This document shows positions 7,845-16,587 of a stretch of 39,819 nt of DNA, piece by piece (positions within the stretch are counted from its first letter, which is position 1; every line of letters starts with the position of its first letter). Made by a program: the position numbers and the translations under genes. Under the pieces are notes generated by a model that searched no databases, had not been told where the DNA came from, and was given only the letters and a program-made list of their open reading frames with translations. Source of the DNA: Caldilineaceae bacterium. GTDB taxonomy: Bacteria > Chloroflexota > Anaerolineae > Caldilineales > Caldilineaceae. The stretch spans positions 1-39,819 of the forward strand of contig JAGNDO010000048.1 in assembly GCA_018003515.1 (NCBI GenBank). Reading direction: 5' to 3'.

Positions 7845-7916
7845 TGCGAGATTGAGCGATTATGAGATTCTGCCGCCCCACCCCCCCAATCCCCAATCCC
7901 CTAATCCCCACCCCCC
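7845..7916. repeat. Low-complexity iterated GATTG / CCCCAAT words
   Basis: gagattgcgagattgagcga is followed by a run of ccccaat/ccctaat words immediately before the thiolase stop (7917). The two halves are roughly complementary (GGGGATT-type against GAGATTG-type), giving a weak hairpin. It matches the word usage of the palindromes at 2242-2273 and 32519-32603. Confidence 0.45.
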
Positions 7917-9128
7917 TCACCCCATCCGCTCCACCGCCACCGCCACCGCTTCCCCGCCGCCCAGGCAGAGGCTGGCGACGCCTCGGCGCAGATTGTGGGT
8001 TTGCAGGGCGTAGAGCAGGGTGGTGAGGAGTCTGGCCCCGGTAGCCCCCAGGGGATGGCCTAGGGCAATGGCCCCACCGTGGATGTTGACTTTGTCCCAA
8101 TCCCAGCCCGCATCGGCCAGGGCATAGCCGTTGGCCAGGATCTGGGCGGCGAAGGCCTCGTTGACCTCGAAGAGATCCACGTCGGCCAAGGCCCAGCCCA
8201 CCTTCTCCAACAGCAGGGGGATGGCCTTGGCCGGGGCATCGAAGATGTATTTGGGGTCCATTGCCTTCTGGGCAAAACCCACAAGCCGGGCCAGAGGCAC
8301 CGCGCCCATCTCTTCGGCCTTGGCCCGGCTGGATATGACCAGCGCGGCCGCGGCGTCGTTGAGGCCAGGCGCATTCCCCGCGGTGACCCGGCCATCGGCG
8401 CGGAAGGCGGGGGGCAGGGCGGACAGGGCGTCCAAAGAGGTGTTGCGCCGAAGGGATTCATCCTGGCTGACGGTGATGATCTCGCCTTTGCGTGTAGTGA
8501 CCGTGACCGGGGCGATCTCGGCATCGAACTTGCCGCTGTCCGCGGCGGCGATAGCCTTGCGGTGGCTGGCCAGGGCATACTCGTCCATGGCCAGCCGGGT
8601 GACGCCATACTCGTCGGCGATGAACTCGGCCGCGTGGCCCATGGCCCAATCCTCGAACGCGCACCACAGGCCGTCCACCACCAGGGCGTCTCGGAGCTGG
8701 CCGCTGCCATAGCGCAGTTGGTTGCGCCTTCCGTCCACCAAGTGGGGGGCCTGGCTCATGCTCTCCACCCCGCCCACCACAAAGAGGTTGCCGTCCCCCA
8801 CGCGGATGGCCTGGGCGGCCAGGGCTGCGGCCTTGAGACTGGCCCCGCACACCTTGTTGATGGTCATGGCCCCCACGCTGGTGGGCAGCCCGGCCCGAAT
8901 GCCGGTCTGCCGGGCAATGTTCTGCCCCAGGCCCGCGGAGACCACATTGCCCATGATCACCTCGTCGATCTGGGCCAGGTCGGGCAGCTTGGCCCGCTCC
9001 ACCGCGGCGCGGATGGCCGCCGCGCCCAGCTCCGCGGCGGAGAGATCCTGCAAGCCGCCTTGCAGACGGCCAATGGGTGTGCGGGCCGCGCTCAAAATCC
9101 AGACTTCGGGTTGGGTGGGTGGCGTCAT
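7917..9128 (-). CDS. Acetyl-CoA acetyltransferase (thiolase)
   Basis: A 403-residue cytoplasmic type II thiolase that condenses two acetyl-CoA to acetoacetyl-CoA or runs the reverse cleavage. The nucleophile is C94 in [11 protein letters not shown]. The C-terminal half holds NEAFAAQ, the catalytic His in [19 protein letters not shown], and the second active Cys in [12 protein letters not shown], all spaced as in the family. Length is normal (about 390-400). The start ATG at 9128 ([20 protein letters not shown]) has GGAG upstream; the longer frame to 9353 crosses a repeat and has no family match. It belongs to acetoacetyl-CoA, polyhydroxybutyrate or mevalonate metabolism, not fixed by neighbours. 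Confidence 0.93.
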   Translation of the reverse strand: MTPPTQPEVWILSAARTPIGRLQGGLQDLSAAELGAAAIRAAVERAKLPDLAQIDEVIMGNVVSAGLGQNIARQTGIRAGLPTSVGAMTINKVCGASLKAAALAAQAIRVGDGNLFVVGGVESMSQAPHLVDGRRNQLRYGSGQLRDALVVDGLWCAFEDWAMGHAAEFIADEYGVTRLAMDEYALASHRKAIAAADSGKFDAEIAPVTVTTRKGEIITVSQDESLRRNTSLDALSALPPAFRADGRVTAGNAPGLNDAAAALVISSRAKAEEMGAVPLARLVGFAQKAMDPKYIFDAPAKAIPLLLEKVGWALADVDLFEVNEAFAAQILANGYALADAGWDWDKVNIHGGAIALGHPLGATGARLLTTLLYALQTHNLRRGVASLCLGGGEAVAVAVERMG

Positions 9129-9458
9129 GGGATTTCTCCGACTTTTTGTACCGATCAATGGCGAGTGCCGGGGACGTGACTTGCCCCCTGTGATTCCAAA
9201 GAACCGTTGTCGGGACAGTATACGTCCCGTGTCTGGTTTGGTCAATGGCGGGAAATCTGAATTTATGGTTAGCGCGCATGAGTCCTGGGTTGAGCTATTT
9301 TCAGAAGTTTCTGCCACGCCCCTTGGTTGCCTTTGGTTCTTGTCTTTGTGCATGTGCGCGCCATGCGCTCTGCGAACTGGAAGATTATGCTCCCATTGTG
9401 ATAAGATATTGAGCCATAAACCGACTTTTACTCATCTTTTTGTGAAACTTGCATAACC
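9129..9458. other. Divergent intergenic region with one GTGCCGGGGACG half-site
   Basis: These 330 bp separate the divergent thiolase and PucR genes and should hold both promoters. At 9159-9176 there is an exact copy of the arm tggcgagtgccggggacg found at 435-452. A short dyad cgggac/gtcccg surrounds 9215-9233. No open frame with family resemblance was found. I see no convincing -35/-10 pair for PucR and no Shine-Dalgarno sequence before its ATG. Confidence 0.6.
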
Positions 9459-11108
9459 ATGACCACACAATACCGCAACACCGCCACCTTGGACGACATC
9501 TATCGCCTGGCCTTGCCCCCCGGCACCACCCTGTTGACCGGCGCAACCCTCCTCGACCGCCCGGTGAGTTGGGCCAGCAGTCTGCGCCCCAGCCCGCCCG
9601 CCTTTCCCAAGCTGGATGGGGGGGAGTTGGCCCTGGTGGACATGGCCGATCTGCGTATTCTGGACGCGGAGATGCGGCTGGACCGGCTGATCCTGCGTCT
9701 GCAACAGGCCAACATCTCCGCCGTGGCCGTGATCGGTGAGTTCCGCCCAGATGCCGTCGCCGCCGCCACCCAGGCCAACATCCCCCTCTTTCACTTGCCC
9801 CCAACCACCCAGGCCGTGCGGGTGGAGCGGGCCATCATCCGCCTGATTGTGGACCGGGACGGCTATGTGGCCCAGCGCAGCGCGGATTTGCAACGAGAGT
9901 TGACCCAGATCGCCCTGGACAGCGACGGGCTGGAAGGGATCACCCGGCGCATCAACCAATTTGCCCAGCAGCCCCTGATTTTGATGCGGGACGATGGCAC
10001 CGTGGCCGCGGTCTCCGGGCTGGAGCAGGTGAGCGAGGCCCGCCGCCGCCAGATTTTGGCCAGCTTGCCCAATGTCACCACCCTGCGCAGTTGGGCTGCC
10101 CGCCAGTCCGCCCCGGATCTGGCCGAGGCTGTGGGCGTGTTGGATTTGGTCAGCAGCGGGGATGTGGGCAATTTCCGCCAGGCCGCCGTGGCCCCCATTG
10201 TGGCCGGGGAGGGGCTGCGGGGCTATGCGTTGCTCCTGCGCACGGACAAGGATGGCCGAGAGTTGAGCGCGGTGGAGGCCATCGCCGTCAGCCAGGGGGC
10301 GGGCGCGGCGGCGCTGGAGTGGGTCAAGCAGAACGCGGTGGGGGTGGCCGAGGAGCGCATGCGGGCGGCCTTTGTGGATGAACTGTTGGCTGCCGAGATC
10401 GCCGACGAGCAGGCGTGGATCCAGCGGGGTGGTTCCCTGGGCTACGATTTGCACCGGCCCCATGTCGCCGTGATCATTGAGGCCCAAGGCGTGGCCAATT
10501 GGCCCACACCGTTGTTGCGCTTTATTCAAGACCAAGAGGCCAGCGCCCCCACCAGCCGCCGGGAAGAGGGCATGTTGATCTTCTGGCCCACGGACAACCC
10601 CAAGAGCGGGCGGGAGTTGAAGCTGATCGCCCACGCCTTTGTGGAGCGCATCATGGCTGCGCATCCCAAGGCCAAGCTGGTGATCGGCATCAGCCGCCCG
10701 GCCGCGGGGCCGGGGCTGTGGCTGCAAAGTCTGCAACAGGCCCGGGAGAGTTGGCGGCTGGGCCGGGAGTGGCAGACTGGGCCGATCACCTATTTTGGCG
10801 ATTTGGGGCTATATCAATTGCTCACCGCCCTGCGCACCAGCCCAGAGGCGGCCCGACTCTTCCGCAAAACCCTGGGTCTGTTGGTGGCCCACGATGACAA
10901 CCGCAACGCCGAATTGGTGGACACCCTGGAGGCCTTCTTCGAGTGCCACGGCAACCTGAGCCAGACCGCGGCCCGGCTGCACATCCACCGCAACACCCTC
11001 ACCTACCGCCTGGAACGTATCGCCGCCATCACCCGGCTGGATCTGAACGATCCGGACGCAAGGTTTGCGCTACAGTTGGCGTTGAAATTACGGCCTGTTT
11101 TGAAGTAG
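9459..11108 (+). CDS. PucR-family transcriptional regulator
   Basis: A 549-residue regulator with three parts: an N-terminal PucR sensory domain (residues about 10-135, with LTGATLLDRPVSWAS and LVDMADLRIL), a central GGDEF-like/GAF-type linker region (about 150-420), and a C-terminal PucR helix-turn-helix (about 475-545). The last contains ELVDTLEAFFECHGNLSQTA followed by RLHIHRNTLTYRLERI, the signature of the HTH_30 domain. Such proteins activate or repress purine, amino acid or short-chain catabolism genes in response to metabolites. It is divergent from the thiolase gene and may control it. The stop codon lies inside the stem of a terminator shared with the facing hydrolase gene. Confidence 0.9.
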   Translation: MTTQYRNTATLDDIYRLALPPGTTLLTGATLLDRPVSWASSLRPSPPAFPKLDGGELALVDMADLRILDAEMRLDRLILRLQQANISAVAVIGEFRPDAVAAATQANIPLFHLPPTTQAVRVERAIIRLIVDRDGYVAQRSADLQRELTQIALDSDGLEGITRRINQFAQQPLILMRDDGTVAAVSGLEQVSEARRRQILASLPNVTTLRSWAARQSAPDLAEAVGVLDLVSSGDVGNFRQAAVAPIVAGEGLRGYALLLRTDKDGRELSAVEAIAVSQGAGAAALEWVKQNAVGVAEERMRAAFVDELLAAEIADEQAWIQRGGSLGYDLHRPHVAVIIEAQGVANWPTPLLRFIQDQEASAPTSRREEGMLIFWPTDNPKSGRELKLIAHAFVERIMAAHPKAKLVIGISRPAAGPGLWLQSLQQARESWRLGREWQTGPITYFGDLGLYQLLTALRTSPEAARLFRKTLGLLVAHDDNRNAELVDTLEAFFECHGNLSQTAARLHIHRNTLTYRLERIAAITRLDLNDPDARFALQLALKLRPVLK

Positions 11109-11145
11109 GGGTTTGGGTGCGCCTCTGCCCACCCAAACCCCTACT
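11104..11145. terminator. Bidirectional terminator shared by convergent genes
   Basis: agtaggggtttgggtg (11104-11119) and its exact reverse complement (11130-11145) form a 16-bp stem with a 10-nt loop. The left arm contains the TAG stop of the PucR gene (11106-11108) and the right arm the reverse-strand TAG of the hydrolase gene (11141-11143). One hairpin therefore ends both transcripts and supplies both stop codons. Confidence 0.8.
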
Positions 11146-12424
11146 CTGCGTTCTTCACGTATTTGTCGAAAAAAGCCACGGACCGACTCATGGCCGTGTT
11201 GAAGTACCCCGCCAGATTGTGGTCATCCCCCTCGTACATGTAGATCTCCGACACGCCGCCCACGGCCTGGATCTGTTCATCCAGCCAAGTCGAGAACTCA
11301 AAGGGGACGCTGCCATCGTTGGTGCCGTGGTGCAGTTGGATGGGGCCGGAGAGATCCGCCACATACGTGTTGGGTGAAATCGAGGCCCAGAAGTCCGGGT
11401 TCTCTTCGGGTGAGCCATAGGTTGTGATGTACTCGTCCCGCCAGGGGCGCTGGGTGCGGGGCGGCGTGAAGGTGTAGGCAGCGCTGCGCCGCCAGTTATA
11501 GAGCAGATCCGGATAGCTGCCCACCACCCCGGCCCAGATCACCCCGGCCTTGATGTCGTCCGTCACCACCATGCTGCGCAGGGTGATCTGGCCGCCCATA
11601 CTGTGGCCCCACATGCCCATGCGATCCGGGTCCGCCGCCGCATACTTCTTCACCGAGGCCACGGCGTTGAGTACATCCACCGTGTAGTCTGGCGTGCCAT
11701 AACCGCCCGTGGCCTCCCCCTGGGATGAGGCATGGCCCCGATAGTCCGAGCGCAGGACAATATAGCCGTTGCGGGCGAAGCCATCCACATAGGCGATGTA
11801 GCGCTCCGTGGTGCGGTAGACATCGGGCTGGATGTAGCCGTGGTTGAAGATCACCACGGGCCAGCCGGTCTCCGGCGGTGTGCCGTTGGGCACGGTGAGC
11901 AGGGCATAGATCTTGTAGCCTTCGGAAAGATAGGAGGCATAATAGCGTTGATAATTGGCCCCGGGAGCCAGGGTCTCTTCGATGACAATATCGCTACCCG
12001 GATAGTCCAGGGCACGCATGACTTCGATCTCAAGGGGATTGGGCGCGTCCGGGTCCAGGGTGGGGTGAGGGGTTGGCGTCATGGTGGGGGTGGGCGTGGG
12101 CCGGGGGGTGGCGTTGGGGTCCACCACCGGGCCGTCGCCGGGGATGCACAACTTCCACCCCACGCGGATGCTGCCGGGGTTGGTGATGGCGGTGTAACTG
12201 CTGTCTACGTCCGCGGCGGCGTTGGTGGCGGTCACAATGCGGGGATAGGCGGCAAAGCTGCCCAAGGTCTCAAAGGCGATCTTGGAGAGGGAATCCCCGG
12301 ACTGTACCTGCACATCTTGGGCACAATTGACGGTGGTTTGGGCCGTAGCCGCCGGGGCGGCCACGATCAGCCCAAGGATGACAGCCATTCCGGCCAGGAC
12401 GGCAAAAACAATTCGTTTAATCAT
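11141..12424 (-). CDS. Secreted LysM-domain alpha/beta hydrolase (S9 prolyl-oligopeptidase-like)
   Basis: A 427-residue exported protein. Residues 1-29 are a signal peptide ending PAATA-QT. A LysM domain (about 36-95, VQSGDSLSKIAFETLGSF...GWKLCIP) should bind peptidoglycan or another glycan. A Pro/Thr linker follows (107-125, PTPTPTMTPTPHPT). The catalytic alpha/beta hydrolase domain has Ser275 in GHSMGG, Asp370 in HHGTNDGSVP and His402 in GDDHNL, as in S9 peptidases and acyl-aminoacyl peptidase-like esterases. ATG 12424 has GGAGAG 7 nt upstream. It is probably wall-associated and hydrolyses peptides or esters; the substrate is unknown. It ends in a terminator shared with the PucR gene. Confidence 0.87.
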   Translation of the reverse strand: MIKRIVFAVLAGMAVILGLIVAAPAATAQTTVNCAQDVQVQSGDSLSKIAFETLGSFAAYPRIVTATNAAADVDSSYTAITNPGSIRVGWKLCIPGDGPVVDPNATPRPTPTPTMTPTPHPTLDPDAPNPLEIEVMRALDYPGSDIVIEETLAPGANYQRYYASYLSEGYKIYALLTVPNGTPPETGWPVVIFNHGYIQPDVYRTTERYIAYVDGFARNGYIVLRSDYRGHASSQGEATGGYGTPDYTVDVLNAVASVKKYAAADPDRMGMWGHSMGGQITLRSMVVTDDIKAGVIWAGVVGSYPDLLYNWRRSAAYTFTPPRTQRPWRDEYITTYGSPEENPDFWASISPNTYVADLSGPIQLHHGTNDGSVPFEFSTWLDEQIQAVGGVSEIYMYEGDDHNLAGYFNTAMSRSVAFFDKYVKNAE

Positions 12425-12550
12425 AATGGCTCTCTCCATGCGCAAAGGGGGGATTGGTTTGGGTCGGTCGATTCCGGGCGGTGCTGTTGCATGGTAACGC
12501 AGAACGGCCTGCGATCCGGTAAGCTGACCCCATAGTTTACAATTCGTGGC

Positions 12551-12811
12551 TTACTTTTTAGTCCTCAGTTCCAATTCGTCCAGCCAAGCCAAGGCATACG
12601 CCGCCGAATCGCCGCACATCTCCGGCTCCGGGCGCAGGCGGACGCAGACGGCTGGCCGCTCCGGTTGACCAAAGATCAGGCAGCGGTTGTCGGCGCTGAG
12701 TTGGATACAGCGCACGCCAGCGGGTTTGCCATTGGGCATACCGGGGATGGGCGATGACATTGACAGGGCGATACAGCAGGCTCCACAGCCGACGCGACAG
12801 TCCAAATTCAT
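12551..12811 (-). CDS. YkgJ-family cysteine cluster protein
   Basis: An 86-residue protein with the Cys cluster expected for the YkgJ/UPF0153 family: C5, C9, C12 and C13 in DCRVGCGACC, then RC..L..NRCLIF, AVC and MC. The pattern C-x3-C-x2-CC with later Cys residues is thought to bind zinc or an iron-sulfur centre. Family function is unknown. The ATG at 12811 starts right at the motif; GGAG is present but only one base away from ATG, so initiation may be weak or the upstream start uncertain. The upstream region is occupied by a long cruciform repeat, which also argues against a longer protein. Confidence 0.75.
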   Translation of the reverse strand: MNLDCRVGCGACCIALSMSSPIPGMPNGKPAGVRCIQLSADNRCLIFGQPERPAVCVRLRPEPEMCGDSAAYALAWLDELELRTKK

Positions 12812-12836
12812 ACTCCAAATTCTAGGTGAGATGACC

Positions 12837-12971
12837 ACCGCCGGGGGATAAATCCCCCGGCTGGTCGGGGAAACCCGATGAATCGGGTTGGATCTGACGA
12901 AACCTGGGGGCAACCCAGCCCGATTCATCGGGCTTGCTTTGTCCAGCCGGGGTGCTTCAGCCCCCGGCGGT
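12837..12971. repeat. 135-bp nested inverted-repeat element (cruciform)
   Basis: Outer arms accgccggggg (12837-12847) and cccccggcggt (12961-12971) are exact complements. Inside, ccccggctgg-type and ccagccgggg-type segments pair again, and two further cccgat-nn-atcggg hairpins (about 12874-12887 and 12919-12932) also pair with each other. The whole can fold as one long stem or as several hairpins. It sits between the YkgJ gene and trpA. The GGGGG-CTRAAGC-CCCCGG style is common to small non-coding palindromic repeats in filamentous and high-GC genomes. Confidence 0.85.
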
Positions 12972-12993
12972 CGGCGTATTCGGAACAGTCCGC

Positions 12994-13800
12994 CTAGGCC
13001 CGCCCCGCCCGCACACCCGCGGCCAACTCCTCGCTCAACGCCTTCACCGCGGCGGTCCCCGCCTCGCTCCCCGCAGCCTTGACCAACGCGGACCCCACAA
13101 TCACCCCGTCGGCGATGGCGGAGATGGCCGCGGCTTGTTCGCCCGTGGCAATGCCAAAGCCCACGGCGATGGGCAGATCCGTCTGTTGGCGGATGCGATC
13201 CACCAGGGCCTTGAGACCGGGGGGCAGGTCCGTGCGCACCCCGGTGATGCCGGTGACGCTGACCAAATAGATGAAACCCGTGGTCCGAGCCGCCACTAGC
13301 TTGATGCGCGCCTCCGTGCTGGTGGGAGCCAGAAAGTAGATCACGGCCATCCCAGCTTTTTTACACAGGGCTTCCAACTCGTCGCCCTCTTCCGGGGGCA
13401 GATCCGGGACGATCAGGCCATCGATGCCGGCGGTGACGGCATCGGCCACGAACTTTTCCAGTCCGTAGCGATAGAGGGGGTTATAGTAGGTCATGGCGCA
13501 AAAGGGCTGCTCTACGCCCGCGGCCCGCAGTTCCCCGGCCATGGCCAGGCAGTCCGCCACGGTGGTGCCCTGCATCAGGGCCTGATAGGTGGCGGCCTGG
13601 ACGGTCGGCCCATCCGCCAGGGGATCGCTGAAAGGAATGCCCAGCTCGAAAAGGTCCGCGCCGGATGTGGCCAGGGTTTTCACGGCAGCTAAGGCCGCGT
13701 CTCGGTCCGGGTAGCCCAGAGGGTGATAGGGCATGAAGGCGGCGCGGTTTTGGGATTTTGCGTTGGAAAAAGCGGTGTTGATGCGATCGATACCGGTCAT
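12994..13800 (-). CDS. trpA: Tryptophan synthase alpha subunit
   Basis: A 268-residue TIM-barrel enzyme that cleaves indole-3-glycerol phosphate to indole and glyceraldehyde 3-phosphate, handing indole to TrpB through the intersubunit tunnel. Catalytic E52 and D63 are in [17 protein letters not shown]. The loop-6 region and phosphate site are seen in [12 protein letters not shown] and [10 protein letters not shown]...[10 protein letters not shown]. Length matches the family. It lies downstream of trpB on the same strand but, unlike the usual overlapping trpBA pair, is separated from it by about 720 bp holding a four-helix-bundle gene. That may weaken translational coupling of the two subunits. 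Confidence 0.96.
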   Translation of the reverse strand: MTGIDRINTAFSNAKSQNRAAFMPYHPLGYPDRDAALAAVKTLATSGADLFELGIPFSDPLADGPTVQAATYQALMQGTTVADCLAMAGELRAAGVEQPFCAMTYYNPLYRYGLEKFVADAVTAGIDGLIVPDLPPEEGDELEALCKKAGMAVIYFLAPTSTEARIKLVAARTTGFIYLVSVTGITGVRTDLPPGLKALVDRIRQQTDLPIAVGFGIATGEQAAAISAIADGVIVGSALVKAAGSEAGTAAVKALSEELAAGVRAGRA

Positions 13801-13811
13801 GAGGGCTCCTC

Positions 13812-13972
13812 AATTGAGAATTGAAAATTGAAAATAGGGAAGTTTTAATTGTGTGGTCGAGTTTTTCCTGGGATTGTAAGGTGGGGGTGGGTTGACGGTT
13901 TAATTGAGAATTGAAAATTGAAAGTGGAGAAGGTTTAAGTGTGTGGGTCAAGCTTCTCCTGGGATGGTAGGA
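13812..13972. repeat. Two direct copies of ~70-bp AATTGAGAATTGAAAATTG repeat
   Basis: aattgagaattgaaaattga begins at 13812 and again at 13902 (90-bp period). Both copies continue with a purine block, a gttta(a) stretch, gtgtgg, and tcctgggat-gtag, giving roughly 80% similarity by eye over about 70 bp. They lie between trpA and the four-helix-bundle gene. Related sequence in inverted orientation is found at 14363-14541 on the other side of that gene. Confidence 0.75.
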
Positions 13973-13990
13973 TGTTGGTAGGGTAAGGTC

Positions 13991-14362
13991 TTATGATTGC
14001 TGGTTGGTTTGGGATGCTTTGGCGGTTTTGATGCTGGCGCTGATGATGCGGCAGAGTTGGTCGCACTCGGTGAGAAGGTCGTCCATGCGGTTGGCGGGAA
14101 TTAGCTCGCTGTCTCGGATCATGGTCAGCCAAACGCGAGACTCGTTGAGTTCCTTCAGGGCAATTTTGAGTTTGTGGATGAAGTCACGGGTACTCTCAGC
14201 GCCCCGAGCCTCGGCATAATGGGCACCAGGGGCGGTTCCCGATCGAAGAAGTTGACCGCCAATATGGGTTCCCGCCGCTTCCTTGGGCAGTTTGTGGCAC
14301 AATCGAATCACCCGCACCCCAAAATCGATCAGCCGTTTCTCCAACTCATCGCCTTTAGCCAC
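13991..14362 (-). CDS. Four-helix bundle protein (23S rRNA intervening-sequence / S23 type)
   Basis: A 123-residue all-helical protein. The signature is clear: LEKRLIDFGVRVIRLCHKLP, HIGGQLLRSGTAPGAHYAEA, and DFIHKLKIALKELNESRVWL. This is the family first noted as proteins encoded in 23S rRNA intervening sequences; related bundles (Avd) accompany diversity-generating retroelements, but no reverse transcriptase is nearby. I choose GTG 14362 because GGAGAGG lies 6 nt upstream; an alternative GTG at 14392 adds ten residues. It sits between trpB and trpA on the same strand, with related repeats on both sides, and looks like an acquired cassette. Confidence 0.85.
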   Translation of the reverse strand: MAKGDELEKRLIDFGVRVIRLCHKLPKEAAGTHIGGQLLRSGTAPGAHYAEARGAESTRDFIHKLKIALKELNESRVWLTMIRDSELIPANRMDDLLTECDQLCRIISASIKTAKASQTNQQS

Positions 14363-14541
14363 GTCCCACCTCTCCGAAACTATCTCTCCCACGCGATCAT
14401 TAAAACTTCCCCATTCTCAAATCTCAATCTTCCATTAAAACCGCCATTTCCGCTGGCCACTGTCCGACCTCCCCCAAACTACGTGTCCAACGCGAACATT
14501 AAAACTTCTCGATTCTCAAATTTTAATTTTCCATTAACCCC
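14363..14541. repeat. Tandem duplicate of the leader of the four-helix-bundle gene
   Basis: Segments starting cgcgatcattaaaacttccc (14392) and cgcgaacattaaaacttctc (14491) repeat with a 99-bp period. Similarity extends about 30 bp toward the gene (acctctccgaaactatctc against acctcccccaaactacgtg), so the upstream copy includes a degenerate version of the Shine-Dalgarno region. The outer copy runs into the 3' end of trpB (stop at 14523). Confidence 0.7.
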
Positions 14542-15752
14542 ATCACCGTCCCCAAATCCTTATCCCCCCGCCCGCTCAAGTTGACCAAAATGATCTGATC
14601 CTTGCCCATTGTGGGGGCCAAATCGATCAAATGGCCGATGGCGTGGGCGCTCTCTAGCGCCGGAATAATGCCCTCCAGTTCGCAGAGGAGCTTGAAGCCG
14701 GCCATTGCCTGATCGTCCGTGCAATAGGTGTATTCCGTCCGCCCCAGATCCCGCAGGAAGGCGTGTTCCGGGCCGACGCTGGCGTAGTCCAGCCCGGCGC
14801 TGATGCTGTGGGTGAGGGCGATCTGGCCGTCGCTGTCTTGAAGCACGTAACTCTTGGTGCCCTGAAGCACGCCCAGCCGCCCCATTTCGGCGTCGGCGAA
14901 GCGGGCTGCATGTTGACCACTCTCGATCCCCCGGCCGCCAGCCTCCACACCGATCAGCCGCACGTGTTCTTCCTCCAAAAAAGAATGGAAAATCCCGATG
15001 GCGTTGCTGCCCCCCCCCACGCAAGCCACAATGGCGTCGGGCAGACGGCCGGGACCGTCGGCACCGTTGACCATCTGGTCATAGGCCTCGCAGCCGATGA
15101 TGCTCTGGAAGTCCCGCACCATGGCCGGGTAGGGATGGGGGCCCAGGGCGCTGCCCAGCAGATAGTGGGTGGTCTCCACGTTCGTCACCCAGTCGCGGAT
15201 GGCCTCGTTGATGGCATCCTTGAGGGTCTGGCTGCCGCTGGTGACGCCCCGCACGTCCGTGCCCAGCAGCCTCATGCGGAAGACGTTGGGCTCCTGGCGG
15301 GCCATGTCCACGGTGCCCATGTAGACCACGCACTCAATGCCAAGCAGGGCGGCGGCGGTGGCCGTGGCGACCCCATGCTGGCCCGCCCCGGTCTCGGCCA
15401 CGATACGGCTCTTGCCCATCTTGCGCTTCATGAGCAGGGCCTGGCCCAGGGCATTGTTGATCTTGTGGGCGCCCGTGTGGGCCAGATCTTCCCGCTTGAG
15501 GTAGATCTGCGCCCCGCCCAGGTGTTCGCTCAGGCGGCGGGCATAGGTCACAGGGGTGGCCCGGCCCACAAAGGTGCGCTGGAGATAGGCCAATTCGGCC
15601 ATAAACTCCTTGTCACCCCGGGCTTTGAGATAGACTTCTTCCAGCTCGTCCAGGGCGGGCATGAGGGTTTCGGGCACAAATTTGCCGCCGTAGGGGCCAA
15701 AGTGGCCGCTCTCATCAGGATAGGCGGCGTAGTTGATCTTGGGTTGGGTCAT
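14523..15752 (-). CDS. trpB: Tryptophan synthase beta subunit
   Basis: A 409-residue PLP enzyme that joins indole and serine to give tryptophan. The Schiff-base Lys is K97 in [13 protein letters not shown] and the catalytic Glu is E120 in [14 protein letters not shown]. The phosphate-binding loop is [14 protein letters not shown], and the C-terminal SGRGDKD is the usual end motif. This is the standard TrpB1 type that partners TrpA, with the N-terminal [19 protein letters not shown] 15752 has GGAG 7 nt upstream; the longer open frame to 15860 is not conserved. The last codons overlap the outer copy of the repeat that leads the four-helix-bundle gene. Confidence 0.97.
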   Translation of the reverse strand: MTQPKINYAAYPDESGHFGPYGGKFVPETLMPALDELEEVYLKARGDKEFMAELAYLQRTFVGRATPVTYARRLSEHLGGAQIYLKREDLAHTGAHKINNALGQALLMKRKMGKSRIVAETGAGQHGVATATAAALLGIECVVYMGTVDMARQEPNVFRMRLLGTDVRGVTSGSQTLKDAINEAIRDWVTNVETTHYLLGSALGPHPYPAMVRDFQSIIGCEAYDQMVNGADGPGRLPDAIVACVGGGSNAIGIFHSFLEEEHVRLIGVEAGGRGIESGQHAARFADAEMGRLGVLQGTKSYVLQDSDGQIALTHSISAGLDYASVGPEHAFLRDLGRTEYTYCTDDQAMAGFKLLCELEGIIPALESAHAIGHLIDLAPTMGKDQIILVNLSGRGDKDLGTVMGLMEN

Positions 15753-15894
15753 GGTGGTCTCCGGGAATTTGGGATTTGGGATTGGGGATTGGGCTGGTTG
15801 GTTGCGTGGAAGAATAGTATCATAAAAGCGGATGGGGAAGGGAATTGAGAGACCGGTCACAGGTCATTGAGCAAAGGGATCTTTTTTGCCCTCT

Positions 15895-15923
15895 TTGACC
15901 GTTCCAAGCGTTAAGATTATAAT
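15895..15923 (+). promoter_or_regulatory. Sigma-70-type promoter for PIN toxin-antitoxin pair
   Basis: TTGACC (15895-15900), a 17-nt spacer and TATAAT (15918-15923) stand 57 nt before the antitoxin ATG, which itself has GGAGG 5 nt upstream. This is close to consensus for a housekeeping promoter. Confidence 0.75.
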
Positions 15924-15979
15924 GACCATCGGGTACGAAGATAGGCAGCCACAATAGTAGAATTCGACTGGAGGCGAAC

Positions 15980-16195
15980 ATGCAAGTCTATGCTTATGAA
16001 CTGACAATGGGCAAAAAGGGAACACTCACGCTTGATAATCTGCCGTTTGCCAGTGGCGAGCAGTTGGAGGTCATCGTCATCCCTCGTGCAAGCCGCCAGA
16101 GTTCAGAAAAACGCTATCCCTTTTGGGGAAAACCCATCACCTATTTGGATCCCACGGAACCGGTGGCCGAAGCGGACTGGGAGGCGTTAGCGTGA
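15980..16195 (+). CDS. Antitoxin of PIN-toxin pair
   Basis: A 71-residue protein. The first half (YELTMGKKGTLTLDNLPFASGEQLEVIVI) reads like the AbrB/VapB-type or DUF-type beta-rich antitoxin start, with G.L.L..LP...G..VEVIVI. The second half (PFWGKPITYLDPTEPVAEADWEAL) is a short acidic tail ending in W, the typical toxin-binding end of VapB-type antitoxins. Its stop overlaps the GTG start of the PIN gene by GTGA, so translation is coupled. It should bind and neutralise the downstream ribonuclease and repress the operon. Confidence 0.8.
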   Translation: MQVYAYELTMGKKGTLTLDNLPFASGEQLEVIVIPRASRQSSEKRYPFWGKPITYLDPTEPVAEADWEALA

Positions 16196-16587
16196 TCGTA
16201 CTGGACACCCACATTTGGGTCTGGTGGATTCATAACGATGCTCGGCTGACTGACAAACAGCGAACGATGATCCAAAATTCCGAAGACCAGGGGTTGGGGA
16301 TCAGCATCATTTCGTGCTGGGAAGTCGCCAAATTGGTCGAACTCAAAAAGTTGACTCTCCATTACCCCATTGACGAATGGTTGGATACAGCGCTCAGTTA
16401 CCCCGGAGTACGATTGCTGCCACTTACACTTGAGATTGCCCTTGAGTCAACACGTCTACCCGGCACTTTTCACCGCGATCCCGCCGACCAGATCATCGTG
16501 GCGACGGCTCGCCTGCATGACTGCCCACTGCTGACTATAGACACCAAAATCCTCAACTATCCTCACGTCCGGCTGTTGACACAATAG
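16192..16587 (+). CDS. PIN-domain toxin (VapC type)
   Basis: A 131-residue PIN-fold ribonuclease starting with GTG inside the antitoxin stop (GTGA). D5 in VLDTHIWVWW, the Glu in ISCWEVAKLVEL, DPADQIIVATA and the final Asp in LLTIDTKI supply the four acidic residues for metal binding. The WVWW/SCWEVAKL features resemble the same PIN subgroup as the protein at 3658-4053, but the two differ widely in sequence, so they are not a recent duplication. No coding sequence follows for about 290 bp. Confidence 0.88.
   Translation: MIVLDTHIWVWWIHNDARLTDKQRTMIQNSEDQGLGISIISCWEVAKLVELKKLTLHYPIDEWLDTALSYPGVRLLPLTLEIALESTRLPGTFHRDPADQIIVATARLHDCPLLTIDTKILNYPHVRLLTQ

Noticed and set aside
9432..10736. 434-codon minus-strand open frame opposite the PucR gene
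   Set aside because: No domain and biased composition; PucR on the plus strand has a complete family signature.
13812..13972. Direct repeats as a possible CRISPR array
   Set aside because: Only two copies of a long, degenerate, low-complexity repeat; no uniform spacers and no cas genes.
14763..15848. 361-codon plus-strand open frame opposite trpB
   Set aside because: Complement of the trpB coding bias, with no recognised motif.
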